Shown: one piece after another, positions 8,785 through 18,988 of the stretch
How the letters are laid out: the number at the start of each line of letters is the position of its first letter
Numbering within the stretch: the stretch's first letter is position 1
NCBI GenBank assembly: GCA_000223315.2
Contig: AFUS01000004.1
Span: forward strand, 124,001 to 188,000
Direction: 5' to 3'
DNA length: 64,000 nt
DNA from: Parvimonas sp. oral taxon 393 str. F0440
GTDB taxonomy: Bacteria; Bacillota; Clostridia; Tissierellales; Peptoniphilaceae
Notes under the pieces: model-generated
Databases searched by the model: none
Told to the model about the DNA's origin: nothing
What the model saw: only the letters and a program-made list of their open reading frames with translations
Translations under genes and position numbers: made by a program

Positions 8785-8910
8785 GAAAGTGCACATAGGG
8801 TTCCGAAGATTTTTCTTGCAGGTCCAAGCTGTGCAGGTGCTATGCACTACACCTAAGGGAGAAAAGCCCAGAAGGTAGGTTTCGCTTGAAGCCTACTTTT
8901 TGGGCGTTTA
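8785..8910 (+). promoter_or_regulatory. ykkC-class riboswitch with terminator, upstream of purine permease
   Basis: The leader holds the ykkC core in order: AGGGTTCCG (8797-8805), GGTCC (8821-8825), a GTGCA/TGCAC hairpin, ACACC, then GGGAGAAAAGCCC (8857-8869). The last part overlaps a terminator: GCCC (8866-8869) pairs with GGGC (8902-8905) around a GTAGG/CCTAC stem, followed by T-rich sequence. The class splits into guanidine, ppGpp, PRPP and nucleotide sensors. The block after GGTCC is AAGCT rather than GAGAG, and the controlled gene is a purine permease, so a nucleotide-type ligand seems more likely than guanidine; this is inference. Confidence 0.7.
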
Positions 8911-8973
8911 TTTTTTGGCTGTTAATTTTTTAAGAGTTATTTTTTTGTTTTTAAAATTTTTTTAGGAGGAATT

Positions 8974-10284
8974 ATGAGTACATTTTTTGAAAACTTTTTC
9001 AAACTCAAAGAACACAAAACATCTGTTAGAACAGAAGTTTTAGCAGGTATTACTACCTTTATGACTATGGCGTACATATTAGTTGTAAACCCTGCGATTT
9101 TATCTGAAGCCGGAATGGATAAGGGAGCTGTATTTACAACAACAGCTATTGCATCATTTATAGGAACAGTCATAATGGCACTTCTTGCTAATTATCCTTT
9201 TGCATTAGCTCCTGGTATGGGTTTAAATGCATACTTTGCTTATACAATCGTAATTGGTAAAGGATATAGTTGGCAATTCGCATTAACAGCTGTTTTATTA
9301 GAAGGTATTGTATTTTTAATTTTAACTTTTACAAAAGTTAGAGAGATGATTGTAAATGCTATGCCATATTCACTTAAACAAGCAGTAAGTGCAGGTATCG
9401 GTATCTTTATTGCATTTTTAGGATTATATCAAGCGGGACTTGTTAAACAAGGAAAGGGAATACCTCTTGATCTTGGAACAATTACAAGTGCGACATCATT
9501 AATCACAATTTTTGGTATCTTATTTACTATTTTCTTACTTGTAAAAAAAGTTCCGGGAGCAATTCTATTTGGAATGATAGCTACTACAATAGTATCAATA
9601 ATCTGTGGGGTTTCTGAACTTCCAAAGGCTGTCATAGGAAAGCCTTCAAGTATTGCACCTATTTTTATGAAATTTGATTTCAGTAAAATTTTATCCACAG
9701 AAATGTTTGTAGCTCTTTTTGCATTTTTATTCGTTGATTTATTCGACACGGTTGGAACTTTAGTAGGAGTTGCATCAAAGGCTGATATGTTGGATAAAGA
9801 CGGCAATTTACCTAAAGCAAGACAAGCACTTTTTGCAGATTCAATAGGAACAACAGTAGGAGCAATGCTTGGAACATCAACAGTAACTACATTTGTTGAA
9901 AGTGCAGCGGGAGTTGCTGAAGGTGGAAGAACAGGACTTACAGCGATAGTAACAGCTTGCCTTTTCCTACTAGCTTTAATTTTCCAACCTATTTTTGCAG
10001 TTATTCCAACTTATGCAACATCTTCTGCATTAATTGTAGTAGGATTATTTATGATTACAGGAGTTAAGAAAATTAACTTTGATGACTATACAGAAGCACT
10101 ACCAGCATTTTTGACTATTATTATGATGCCTCTATCATACTCAATCGCAAACGGAATTGTTTTTGGTATAGTTTCTTATGCAATATTAAAATTAGTTTCA
10201 GGTAGAAGAAAAGAAGCTTCTCCTGTTGTATATATTTTAGCTTTACTATTTATATTAAAATTTGTAGCAGAAGCATTTATGTAA
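8974..10284 (+). CDS. NCS2-family purine (guanine/hypoxanthine) permease
   Basis: 436 residues with 12-14 membrane segments and the AzgA/PbuG-type signatures: TFMTMAYILVVNP near the N-terminus, APGMGLNAYFAYT, and LFDTVGTLVGVASKADM around residue 255-270, plus SAAGVAEGGRTGL. These proteins import guanine, hypoxanthine or adenine by proton symport. AGGAGG-type site before the ATG. The riboswitch leader above suggests control by a purine-related signal. Confidence 0.88.
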   Translation: MSTFFENFFKLKEHKTSVRTEVLAGITTFMTMAYILVVNPAILSEAGMDKGAVFTTTAIASFIGTVIMALLANYPFALAPGMGLNAYFAYTIVIGKGYSWQFALTAVLLEGIVFLILTFTKVREMIVNAMPYSLKQAVSAGIGIFIAFLGLYQAGLVKQGKGIPLDLGTITSATSLITIFGILFTIFLLVKKVPGAILFGMIATTIVSIICGVSELPKAVIGKPSSIAPIFMKFDFSKILSTEMFVALFAFLFVDLFDTVGTLVGVASKADMLDKDGNLPKARQALFADSIGTTVGAMLGTSTVTTFVESAAGVAEGGRTGLTAIVTACLFLLALIFQPIFAVIPTYATSSALIVVGLFMITGVKKINFDDYTEALPAFLTIIMMPLSYSIANGIVFGIVSYAILKLVSGRRKEASPVVYILALLFILKFVAEAFM

Positions 10285-10303
10285 TAAAAAAATATTATTA
10301 TTT

Positions 10304-10333
10304 AAAAATGGGTCTTTAAGACTCATTTTTTTA
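10304..10333 (+). terminator. Terminator after purine permease
   Basis: Stem AAATGGGTCTT / AAGACTCATTT with one G-T pair, then seven T. Confidence 0.7.
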
Positions 10334-10404
10334 GTTGATTAATTACCCTAAATATAGTATAATCTAACTTATGTTTAATAGAGAATAAATTATGAGGTGA
10401 AAGA

Positions 10405-11997
10405 ATGATAAGTGTAATAGATTTAAGTTTGAGTTTTCAAGGTCAAAAACTTTTTGATGATGTAAATTTATCTTTTACTCCGGGAAACTGTTATGGGGTA
10501 ATTGGAGCGAACGGAGCGGGAAAGTCAACTTTTCTTAAGATTTTAGAGGGAAGACTTGAACCTGATACCGGAAGTGTTTCTATAAAACCGAATACTCGTA
10601 TGAGTTTTTTGGAACAAGATCACTTTAAGTTTGAAGATGAAAAAGTAATTGATGTTGTAATAATGGGAAATGCTCGTTTAATGGAAATCATTAGAGAAAA
10701 AGAAGCAATTTATGCAAAGGAAGATTTTTCAGACGAGGACGGAATTTTAGCTTCTGAACTTGAAGCGGAATTTGCAGACATGGACGGTTGGAGTGCAGAA
10801 GCAAATGCTTCAGCTCTTTTACAAGGTCTTGGTATTGGAACTGAATTGCATGAGAAAAAGATGAGTGAGCTTTCAGGTAAGGAAAAAGTTAAAGTTTTAC
10901 TTGCAAAGGCACTTTTTGGGAATCCTGAAATTTTAATACTTGACGAACCTACTAATGACTTGGATATCAAGAGTATTTTATGGTTAGAAAATTTCCTTAT
11001 GGACTATGAGGGAACTGTTATTGTAGTTAGCCACGATAGATATTTCTTAAATAATATTTGTACCCATATGGTGGATATTGATTTTAAAAAGATTAAGATT
11101 TTTGTCGGAAACTACGATTTCTGGTATGAATCTAGTCAACTTGCAGCACAGATGTTAAAAGACCAAAACAAGAAAAAAGAAGATAAAATTAAAGAGTTAC
11201 AAAACTTTATCGCAAGATTCTCTGCAAATAAGAGTAAGTCAAAACAAGCTACAAGCCGTAAAAAATTACTTGATAAAATTCAAATCGAAGATATTCAACC
11301 TTCAACAAGACGTTATCCTTTTGTAGGTTTTGAAATGGAAAGAGAAGTTGGAAATCAAATTTTGGAAGTGAATGAAATTTCAAAGACAATTGAAGGAAGA
11401 TTAGTTTTAGACAAGGTTTCATTTATGGTAAATAAAAATGATAAGATTGGTTTTATCGGAGATGAGCTTGCAATTACAACTCTTTTTAAAATTTTAGCCG
11501 GAGAGATGGAAGCTGACAGCGGAAGTTTTAAATGGGGAGTTACTACTTCAAGATCTTATTTTCCAAAAGACAATACAGAATTTTTTAAAGATACTCCTTA
11601 CAATTTGATTGATTGGTTAAGACAATTTTCAACTGAACAATCTGAAATTTATATTAGAGGATTTTTGGGAAGAATGTTGTTCTCCGGAGATGAGGCTTTA
11701 AAACCTGCTCAAAAACTTTCCGGGGGAGAAAAAGTTAGAATGATGTTATCCTATATGATGCTTAAAAATTCTAATGTTTTAATCCTTGATCAACCAACAA
11801 ATCATTTGGATCTTGAAAGTATAATAAGTTTGAATAACGGACTTAAAGCATTTAAGGGAAATATTTTATTTGCAAGTCACGATACTGAATTTATGAATAC
11901 AATCGCAAATAGAATTATTCACATTGAAGAAAATATATTTGAAGATAGACTTATGACTTATCAAGAATATATTGACAGATTCGTAGAAGGTCAATAA
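10405..11997 (+). CDS. ABC-F family ATPase (YkpA/YbiT type)
   Basis: 530 residues with two ATPase domains and no membrane segments. Domain 1 has GANGAGKST, ELSGKEKVKV as signature and ILDEPTNDLD. A lysine-rich linker (about 255-290) follows, then domain 2 with LSGGEKVRMMLS and ILDQPTNHLD. In domain 2 the P-loop region reads GDELAITTLF, without the Walker A lysine. ABC-F proteins bind the ribosomal E site and remodel stalled ribosomes or modulate translation; this subgroup is not clearly an antibiotic-resistance type. It is monocistronic, with a strong terminator behind it. Confidence 0.85.
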   Translation: MISVIDLSLSFQGQKLFDDVNLSFTPGNCYGVIGANGAGKSTFLKILEGRLEPDTGSVSIKPNTRMSFLEQDHFKFEDEKVIDVVIMGNARLMEIIREKEAIYAKEDFSDEDGILASELEAEFADMDGWSAEANASALLQGLGIGTELHEKKMSELSGKEKVKVLLAKALFGNPEILILDEPTNDLDIKSILWLENFLMDYEGTVIVVSHDRYFLNNICTHMVDIDFKKIKIFVGNYDFWYESSQLAAQMLKDQNKKKEDKIKELQNFIARFSANKSKSKQATSRKKLLDKIQIEDIQPSTRRYPFVGFEMEREVGNQILEVNEISKTIEGRLVLDKVSFMVNKNDKIGFIGDELAITTLFKILAGEMEADSGSFKWGVTTSRSYFPKDNTEFFKDTPYNLIDWLRQFSTEQSEIYIRGFLGRMLFSGDEALKPAQKLSGGEKVRMMLSYMMLKNSNVLILDQPTNHLDLESIISLNNGLKAFKGNILFASHDTEFMNTIANRIIHIEENIFEDRLMTYQEYIDRFVEGQ

Positions 11998-12019
11998 AAA
12001 TTTGAAACTAAATAAATTT

Positions 12020-12058
12020 AAAGAAAAAATCCGAGCGACTAAACTCGGATTTTTCTTT
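12020..12058 (+). terminator. Strong terminator after ABC-F gene
   Basis: Long stem AAGAAAAAATCCGAG / CTCGGATTTTTCTT; T-rich on both strands, so it may also serve the convergent alanine carrier gene. Confidence 0.8.
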
Positions 12059-12078
12059 TAAAAAAATTCTATAGAAGG

Positions 12079-13452
12079 CTATTCAGCTTTATCTTTTAAG
12101 TAAAATTTTCCTTCAGTATGGAAGAATTCATCTTTTGCCTTTTTGATTTTTCCACTCATAAGTATTATTCCAATCATATTAGGAATAACTACAAGACCTA
12201 ATGTTAAGTCTAGGAAAACTCCTGCATGTTCAAATGAAAGAACTGCTGCTAAAACTATCATAATAGTTGCAACAAATCTCATAATTTTTCCTACTTTTGT
12301 TCCGAATAGATATTCTGCAAGTTTTTCAACATAGAATACTATTACGATTATTGTTGAAAGAACGAATAAAAACAATGAGATTGAAACTACTGCGCTACCG
12401 ATATTTCCAAAGATTGAGTTGAATGCTCTTTCAACAGCTATAGATTTATATTCAGGATTTTTCCATATTCCTGTTGTTAAAACAATAAGTGCAGACATTG
12501 TACAAACTACTATTGTATCTACAAATACTTCAAAAACTCCCCACATTCCTTGTCTTGCAGGATGATCTGTTATTGCTGTTGAATGTGCATAAGGTGCAGA
12601 ACCCATACCTGATTCGTTTGAGTAAACACCACGAGCAACTCCATTTGTTATTGCCTTTTTCACAGCCCAACCTGTAGCTCCACCGGCTATGGCTGTAGGA
12701 TTAAAAGCACCGACAAAAATCATTTTAAATGCTTCAGGAACTTTATTTATATTAATTGCAAGAACTATAACTCCAAAGATTAAATAAATTAATGCCATAA
12801 ATGGAACCAATTTTTCAGTTACTTGTCCAATTCTCTTAATTCCACCATAAACTACCAATATTACTAAGAAGAATATAAATCCTATAGCAATGTATTTGTG
12901 AATTCCTAATTGTCCTAAAGGTCCTGCTGCAGCAAGTGTTTGTAATGTAATTGAAGGTAAAATTTCAATCATAAAGAAAAATGCTACAAGTGAACCTAAA
13001 ATTTTTCCGGCTTTTCCGCCAATACCATGTTGTAAGTAGTAACAAGCACCACCAACAAACTCGCCTTCTTCGTTCTTTTGTCTGTAAAGAATACCAAGTA
13101 CAATTTCACCGAATTTTGTTGCTTGACCTACTATAGCAGTAATCCACATCCAAAGTATAGAACCGGGACCTGCTATAAAAATAATTGAAGGTACAACAAC
13201 TATATTTGCAGCACCAATAGATGAAGCAAGAGCAGCAGTTGCAGCCTGGAAAGGTGAAACAGTTCCTTCACCGGATTTGTTTTTACTAAACATTTTCCCA
13301 AAAGTTTGTTTCATAATATAAGGAAAATAACGAATTTGGAAAAATCCCAATCTAAATGTTAAAAAAATACCGCCACCTACTAATAATATCATTAGAGGAG
13401 GTCCCCAAAGCCAATTGGCAAATTTTGATAATACAGAAATCAATGAATCCAT
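12079..13452 (-). CDS. Sodium:alanine/glycine symporter (AGCS family)
   Basis: About 457 residues, many membrane segments. AGCS signatures are visible: GIFLTFRLGFFQIRY near residue 28-42, a GSILWMWITAIVGQATKFGE block, GGIKRIGQVTEKLVP, and SNESGMGSAPYAHS, the conserved asparagine/serine segment. It imports alanine or glycine with sodium. The inner ATG is preceded by a GGGGG site at the right spacing; a TTG six codons further up overlaps that site. It could supply glycine to the nearby glycine cleavage operon. Confidence 0.88.
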   Translation of the reverse strand: MDSLISVLSKFANWLWGPPLMILLVGGGIFLTFRLGFFQIRYFPYIMKQTFGKMFSKNKSGEGTVSPFQAATAALASSIGAANIVVVPSIIFIAGPGSILWMWITAIVGQATKFGEIVLGILYRQKNEEGEFVGGACYYLQHGIGGKAGKILGSLVAFFFMIEILPSITLQTLAAAGPLGQLGIHKYIAIGFIFFLVILVVYGGIKRIGQVTEKLVPFMALIYLIFGVIVLAININKVPEAFKMIFVGAFNPTAIAGGATGWAVKKAITNGVARGVYSNESGMGSAPYAHSTAITDHPARQGMWGVFEVFVDTIVVCTMSALIVLTTGIWKNPEYKSIAVERAFNSIFGNIGSAVVSISLFLFVLSTIIVIVFYVEKLAEYLFGTKVGKIMRFVATIMIVLAAVLSFEHAGVFLDLTLGLVVIPNMIGIILMSGKIKKAKDEFFHTEGKFYLKDKAE

Positions 13453-13805
13453 AAAAAATCCCCCTTTCAATTTTCGAAAAACACTATATTGTAATAATGT
13501 TTTCCTTAAGAATATTATACAACTTTAATTTCAAAAAATAGGGACATAAATAGAATATAGTTTTGTAAATAATGGTAAATTAAATTAGTAAATTTTAATG
13601 AAAATTCTAAAAAAATTTTGAAAAACTCAATATATTATATTGAATATTTGAGTTGATTTTACACTAAAATTATATCAAATTTTCCTTTGCTAACAATATA
13701 AGATTTATTGAAAATCTATAAGATATAAGTTAAAAGCGGATATTGAATACAATTAGAGCTTATAGTATAATTATTAATGTAATATTAATTTAAAGAGGTT
13801 TTAAT
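13453..13805. other. AT-rich intergenic region with promoter for the small membrane-protein pair
   Basis: No coding frame. An imperfect inverted repeat around AACTCAATATA lies near 13624-13655. Near the right end TTGAAT and TATAAT are spaced by 17 bases (about 13743-13771), a good sigma-A promoter for the plus-strand pair that follows. Confidence 0.5.
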
Positions 13806-14240
13806 ATGTCTGATTTTTTTAGGTATTTTTGGATAGGATTTAAAGATATGTGGCAATATAGTATTACAAGAAATGCTTTGATATTTCTTTCTGTTGCTTT
13901 TTTTATTATAATATTTCGTAGATTTTCAATAATAGTTCGAAGTGGTGGAAGTGTTTTTAGACCTTATCATATTTCAAATGGAAATTTTTATATACATAAT
14001 GCACTTTATATTTTTGATAGAGTTATTCCTTTAAAAGAAATAAGATCAATTGATGTGAATAGCCTTAGAGCGGTAAAGCTTAATGGAAGAAGATATATGC
14101 TAACAATTCAGTTGAAAAATGGGAAGAGTAGAGGTATTATATTCGGTAAAAATAAAGCTAATAGTGAGTTGGTTAAAAGTTTAAAAAAGAAACCCAAAAA
14201 TATAATGTCAAAATTCATACTGTTTATTTTGATTAGTTAA
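13806..14240 (+). CDS. Membrane protein with PH-like domain, unknown function
   Basis: 144 residues: one membrane segment (about 22-38), then a beta-rich part with HISNGNFYIHN and VIPLKEIRSIDV, the layout of bacterial PH-like (YcxB/bPH) domains, and a second short hydrophobic end. I do not recognise the family firmly. AGAGG precedes the ATG. It is 14 bases before another small membrane protein, with which it forms an operon. Confidence 0.6.
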   Translation: MSDFFRYFWIGFKDMWQYSITRNALIFLSVAFFIIIFRRFSIIVRSGGSVFRPYHISNGNFYIHNALYIFDRVIPLKEIRSIDVNSLRAVKLNGRRYMLTIQLKNGKSRGIIFGKNKANSELVKSLKKKPKNIMSKFILFILIS

Positions 14241-14254
14241 GATAAGGAGAGAAT

Positions 14255-14953
14255 ATGAAAAAGATAAAATTTCATAGTATTTTTTACAGATTTATATTAT
14301 TTATACTTACTTTTGGCATTCTCATTATAAATATGATAATAGCTGATAAAAATGCAATAATACAATTCTTTAATTTTAATTTAAAACTATGGCAATTAAA
14401 CTATTTTTTCATTGGAATTTTTCTTATAATTATTATAGTTTTTTCTATTGTTGGTTGGAAATTTTATATATGTAAAGAAGGAATATACCTAAGAAAAATA
14501 GATTTACTAATTCCTTGGGAAGATGTTGATGCTGTTAGTCATGTTTGGATTAATGAATGGAGTATAAGACCTAACGGAAGACAATATTTGTATAATAGAA
14601 AATCATTAGTAATTTACAGAAAAGACTATAAACCTATTTGTATTTATAATATATCCATATTAGCTTTATACACGATAAAAATTTTAAAATCCAGCATTAA
14701 AACAAATATTGTTGTTGCTACATTGGCTACTATTTTTAATATAGCAGTTAATTTTGGGATACTTTATTATATTTTTTATAGAAAATTGGAATTTATAGAT
14801 ATAAAAGTATTTTTAATTTTTATTAGTACTTATGCTATTAAGAGCTTGATAGTACCACTAATAATGGTTATGTACGAAAACAAAATACATGGAAAATACC
14901 TATTTCATGATACTGCATATAACAAAAATGAATCAAGAGTAATACATATTTAA
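14255..14953 (+). CDS. Multi-pass membrane protein, unknown function
   Basis: 232 residues. Two N-terminal membrane segments (about 10-28 and 47-70), a soluble part with KEGIYLRKIDLLIPWEDVDAV that resembles a PH-like domain (tryptophan before the acidic pair), and two further membrane segments (about 150-215). It seems distantly related in layout to the gene just upstream. AAGGAGAG precedes the ATG. No function can be assigned. Confidence 0.6.
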   Translation: MKKIKFHSIFYRFILFILTFGILIINMIIADKNAIIQFFNFNLKLWQLNYFFIGIFLIIIIVFSIVGWKFYICKEGIYLRKIDLLIPWEDVDAVSHVWINEWSIRPNGRQYLYNRKSLVIYRKDYKPICIYNISILALYTIKILKSSIKTNIVVATLATIFNIAVNFGILYYIFYRKLEFIDIKVFLIFISTYAIKSLIVPLIMVMYENKIHGKYLFHDTAYNKNESRVIHI

Positions 14954-14972
14954 TTATTACAGCATATTATTT

Positions 14973-15006
14973 AAAAAAGTAGCCTACTTTTGTAAGCTAC
15001 TTTTTC
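14973..15006. terminator. Bidirectional terminator
   Basis: Stem AAAAAGTAGC / GCTACTTTTT between convergent genes; T-rich in both directions. Confidence 0.7.
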
Positions 15007-15017
15007 TTTAAATAATT

Positions 15018-16037
15018 TTAAAATTTTATTGCAGAGTATGAATACAGAGGATATTCTATTTCTTTTCCTTCGTTAAAATATGCTCCGGCTCCATAAACCC
15101 AGTTCGGATTTTTTAAAAGTGTTCTTCCTTGGTAAATCATATCACAGGCATCACTTTGAAGTAAATACTCACATAAACCATAGTCTTCTAAAAGACCGAC
15201 TGCGGAAACTGTAAGGGCTGCTTTTTTAATTTCTCTACTTAATTCTGCTTGATATCCGGGATAAACTAGTGGACTTTTTGGAACAACTCCGCCACTAGAA
15301 ATACTGTTGAAAACAACTCCATCTTCTTTTGCAAGTTTTAGAATTTTTATAATATCTTCTAAAGAATTTCCATTTTCATCATATTCGTTAGCGGAAACTC
15401 TAATATGAACATCAATATCTATATTTTTAATCGCTTTTAAAATATCTCCTAAAAATTTATATCTTTTTTCTAAACTACCACCATATTTGTCATTTCTTTG
15501 ATTGGATAGGGGAGATAAAAATTGATTTATCAAATATCCATGTGCTCCGTGAATTTCTACAAAATCAAAACCAGCTTGTTTTGCAAGTTTTACAGAATTT
15601 ACAAAATCATCTTGTAAAGAAATAATTTCTTCTTTTGTTAATTCTCTTGGAGCTTTTTCGTCTGAAAAAGGAATTGCACTTGGTGCAATAATATCATCAT
15701 AAGATGAGTCTGCTTTTCTTCCTGCATGGCTTAATTGAATTCCGATTTTGCAATCATAATTATGAACTCTATCCACAAGCTCTTTAAATGCTTTCATTTG
15801 AATTTCATTGTATAATCCTAAATCTACTTTTCTAATTCCGCCATTAGGATTAACCATTGTTGCTTCAACAATTATTCCGGAAACTCCACCTAAAGCTCTT
15901 GCCACATAGTGATCAAAATGCTCTTTAGTCAAAACTCCATCTACAGTTTTTGTATGAAACATACACATTGGAGCCATAACAACTCTATTTTTAAATCTAT
16001 TTCTACCTATTTCCATAGGGCTTAAAAGTTTACTCAT
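15018..16037 (-). CDS. Old Yellow Enzyme family NADH:flavin oxidoreductase (YqjM-like)
   Basis: 339 residues, FMN TIM barrel. VVMAPMCMF has the cysteine typical of thermophilic-like/YqjM enzymes, QLSHAGRK supplies the active-site histidine region, and EIHGAHGYLINQFLSPLSNQ with RNDKYGGS is the family signature; GRTLLKNPNW closes the FMN phosphate site. Members reduce activated C=C bonds of enones or enals. There is no C-terminal iron-sulfur/NAD domain, so it is the short type. AGGAGG precedes the ATG. Confidence 0.88.
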   Translation of the reverse strand: MSKLLSPMEIGRNRFKNRVVMAPMCMFHTKTVDGVLTKEHFDHYVARALGGVSGIIVEATMVNPNGGIRKVDLGLYNEIQMKAFKELVDRVHNYDCKIGIQLSHAGRKADSSYDDIIAPSAIPFSDEKAPRELTKEEIISLQDDFVNSVKLAKQAGFDFVEIHGAHGYLINQFLSPLSNQRNDKYGGSLEKRYKFLGDILKAIKNIDIDVHIRVSANEYDENGNSLEDIIKILKLAKEDGVVFNSISSGGVVPKSPLVYPGYQAELSREIKKAALTVSAVGLLEDYGLCEYLLQSDACDMIYQGRTLLKNPNWVYGAGAYFNEGKEIEYPLYSYSAIKF

Positions 16038-16128
16038 AAAAAACCTCCTATATTTTTCTGACTAATTTATACCCTAATTTTTTTAGATAATGATTATTTA
16101 TTAAAATATTTTCTAAAAATAGGTAAAA

Positions 16129-16159
16129 AAAAGCTGTTACTTTAATAACAGCTTTTTAA
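16129..16159 (-). terminator. Terminator of the glycine cleavage operon
   Basis: Stem AAAAGCTGTTA / TAACAGCTTTT with a three- to five-base loop, ten bases after the gcvPB stop on the minus strand. Confidence 0.75.
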
Positions 16160-16168
16160 AAATTTATA

Positions 16169-17617
16169 CTATTTTGTATATTTTAAGATTAATTCTTTAG
16201 CAGCTAATGTTTCATCTGGACGTTTGATTTCTGTGTCATGAGGTGCTGCGTGAACAATTTCAGGATTTGTTTCTGCTTCTTTTGCAATCTTAATAAGAGA
16301 TTCAGCAAATCCATCAAGAGTTTCTTTTGATTCACTTTCAGTAGGTTCAATCATCATTGCTTCATGAACAATCAATGGGAAGTATACAGTTGGTGGGTGA
16401 TATCCCATATCCATTAATCTCTTAGCTACGTCAAGAGTTACTAATCCGTTAGGATTCTTTAATCCACCGAGTACAAATTCATGTTTGAATTTAACATTTT
16501 CTGGAAGATTGTAGTAATCTCTTAATTTATTTGCTAAGTAATTAGAATTTAATACTGCATAATCACTTGATTTCTTAAGTCCGTCAGCACCTAAAGCTAA
16601 AATATAAGCATAAGCTCTAACTAATACACCAAAGTGTCCATAGAAATCTTTCATCTTACCTAATGTCTTTGGAACATCATAAGATAAGCTGTATTTTTCA
16701 CCGTTTTTAATAACTATAGGAACCGGTAAGAAGTCTTTTAAGAAATCTTTACATCCAACATAACCTGCACCAGGACCTCCACCACCGTGAGGAGTAGAGA
16801 ATGTCTTATGAAGATTATAGTGAATTGCATCAAATCCCATATCTCCAGGTCTAACATGTCCTAATATTGCATTGGCATTTGCTCCATCATAATATACTAA
16901 ACCGCCAGCATCGTGAACGATTTTTGTAATTTCTTGAATTTCTTTTTCAAATAATCCTAATGTATTTGGGTTAGTAAGCATAAGTCCTGCAGTATCGTCA
17001 CCAACTGCTGCTTTTAATGCTTCAATATCAACTAATCCATTTTCACAAGATTTAATTTCGATAATTTTATATCCTGCCATTGTAGCTGTTGCAGGGTTAG
17101 TTCCATGAGCTGAATCAGGAATTATAATTTTATCTCTTTGGAAATCTTTGTTGTTTTCATGATATGCTTTAAATAACATAATACCTGTTATTTCACCATG
17201 AGCTCCAGCTGCAGGTTGTAATGTGCAAGCATCCATACCTGAAGTTTCATTTAAAGCTTCTCCAAGTTCATACATTAATTGTAAAGCACCTTGAGCTCCA
17301 CATTCAGGAATATTTGGATGAAGTGTTGCAAAATCCGGAAGAGCACACATAGCTTCATTGATTTTTGGATTGTATTTCATTGTACAAGATCCTAGTGGAT
17401 AAAATCCTGTATCAACACCAAAGTTTTTATTTGAAAGATTTACAAAATGTCTAACAACTTCCGGTTCGGAAACTTCCGGTAAATCAATTTCGCCATCATT
17501 TAAAAGTTCAGCAGGAATCAGCTCTTTAATACATACATCTTCAACATCCAATTCTGGTAATTTATGACCAATTTTACCAGGTTTTGATAGTTCAAATATT
17601 AATTTATCGTATTTCAT
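16169..17617 (-). CDS. gcvPB: Glycine dehydrogenase (decarboxylating) subunit 2
   Basis: 482 residues, the C-terminal half of the P-protein. The pyridoxal phosphate site is seen in [18 protein letters not shown], with glycine-rich loop and the lysine. [13 protein letters not shown] and [11 protein letters not shown] are also diagnostic. With GcvPA it decarboxylates glycine and passes the aminomethyl group to lipoyl-GcvH. It begins one base after the gcvPA stop, so the two are coupled and made in equal amounts. AGGAAGC precedes the ATG. Confidence 0.95.
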   Translation of the reverse strand: MKYDKLIFELSKPGKIGHKLPELDVEDVCIKELIPAELLNDGEIDLPEVSEPEVVRHFVNLSNKNFGVDTGFYPLGSCTMKYNPKINEAMCALPDFATLHPNIPECGAQGALQLMYELGEALNETSGMDACTLQPAAGAHGEITGIMLFKAYHENNKDFQRDKIIIPDSAHGTNPATATMAGYKIIEIKSCENGLVDIEALKAAVGDDTAGLMLTNPNTLGLFEKEIQEITKIVHDAGGLVYYDGANANAILGHVRPGDMGFDAIHYNLHKTFSTPHGGGGPGAGYVGCKDFLKDFLPVPIVIKNGEKYSLSYDVPKTLGKMKDFYGHFGVLVRAYAYILALGADGLKKSSDYAVLNSNYLANKLRDYYNLPENVKFKHEFVLGGLKNPNGLVTLDVAKRLMDMGYHPPTVYFPLIVHEAMMIEPTESESKETLDGFAESLIKIAKEAETNPEIVHAAPHDTEIKRPDETLAAKELILKYTK

Positions 17618-17618
17618 A

Positions 17619-18962
17619 TTATGCTTCCTCCAATACCTTACATAGTTTGTCTATTTCTTCCTTAGTACGTTTTTCTGTAACTGCAAACATAATAACATTT
17701 TCTAATTCAGGATAGTACTTTCCAAGATCGAAACCACCGATTATTCCGTTTTCAAATAATTTTTTATTTAATTCGCAAACCGGTTTTTTAGCTTTTAATG
17801 CAAATTCTTTGTAGAAAGGAGCATCAAAAACTTTTTCGAATTTACCTGTTTCTAAAAGTTTCTTGTAAAGATAATGAGCTTTCTTTATACATTGTTTTGA
17901 AAGTTCTTTAAGACCTTCTTTACCTAAAAGATCCATATAAATTGCTGCAGTCAAAACATTAAGACCTTGGTTAGAACAGATATTTGAAGTAGCTTTCTCT
18001 CTCTTAATATGTTGTTCTCTGGCTGATAAAGTAAGAACCCAACATCTCTTTCCATCTCTGTCAACAGTTTGTCCAACTATTCTTCCCGGAATTTTTCTTA
18101 AAAATTCTTTATTCACAGCCATAAATCCTAAGTATGGTCCACCAAATGAAATAGGGATACCTAGTGGTTGAGCTTCACCTACAACTACGTCTACATTACA
18201 ATCAGATGGTTTCTTTAAAGCTCCCAAAGAAGATGGATCAACAGAAACTACTGAGTAACATTTTTTGATGCTATGAGCAAGTTCTGAAATCTTAGTTACA
18301 TCTTCAATATTACCGAAGAAGTTTGGATTTTGAACTAAAACAGCACCAATTTCGTCATTTAATTTTGCTTTTAAATCATCAATACAAGTTACACCATTGC
18401 AAGTTTTAACAACTTCCATTTCAATATGTTGAGCATGAAGGTAAGTTTTTAAAACTTCTCTTGACCAAGGTGCGATAGCTTCAGAAACTAAAACTTTTTT
18501 CTTCTTAGCATTATGTGCAGTCATAATTGCTGCTTCAGCTAAGCCAGTTCCTTGATCATAAAGTGATGCATTCGCATAATCCATTCCAGTTAGATTTGAA
18601 ATCATAGTTTGGAATTCAAAAATATATTGTAAAGTTCCTTGACTGATTTCAGGTTGATATGGAGTATAAGAAGTTAAAAATTCACTTCTGCTAATAATTG
18701 TTGGAATAACAGCAGGAATATAATGATCATAAGCACCTGCACCTAAAAATGTTGGATATTCACTTGAAGATGCATTTTTACTTGCTAACTTAGTTAGATA
18801 GTTATAAACTTCCAACTCGCTTTTTGCTTTTGGAATATTTAATTCTCTCTTTAATTTTAATTCTTCAGGAATGTCTGAGAATAAATCTTCAACAGAATTA
18901 ATACCAAGGCTATCTAACATATCTTTAACATCTTGTTCTGTTAGAGAAATATAAGGATACAT
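17619..18962 (-). CDS. gcvPA: Glycine dehydrogenase (decarboxylating) subunit 1
   Basis: 447 residues, the N-terminal half of the P-protein. Family stretches [29 protein letters not shown] and [13 protein letters not shown] are intact. It forms the heterotetramer with GcvPB. It follows gcvT by 26 bases in the order gcvT-gcvPA-gcvPB. A gcvH gene, normally between T and PA in Clostridia-type operons, is absent here. Confidence 0.95.
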   Translation of the reverse strand: MYPYISLTEQDVKDMLDSLGINSVEDLFSDIPEELKLKRELNIPKAKSELEVYNYLTKLASKNASSSEYPTFLGAGAYDHYIPAVIPTIISRSEFLTSYTPYQPEISQGTLQYIFEFQTMISNLTGMDYANASLYDQGTGLAEAAIMTAHNAKKKKVLVSEAIAPWSREVLKTYLHAQHIEMEVVKTCNGVTCIDDLKAKLNDEIGAVLVQNPNFFGNIEDVTKISELAHSIKKCYSVVSVDPSSLGALKKPSDCNVDVVVGEAQPLGIPISFGGPYLGFMAVNKEFLRKIPGRIVGQTVDRDGKRCWVLTLSAREQHIKREKATSNICSNQGLNVLTAAIYMDLLGKEGLKELSKQCIKKAHYLYKKLLETGKFEKVFDAPFYKEFALKAKKPVCELNKKLFENGIIGGFDLGKYYPELENVIMFAVTEKRTKEEIDKLCKVLEEA

Positions 18963-18988
18963 ATAGAATCTACCTCCTAATGATTTAA

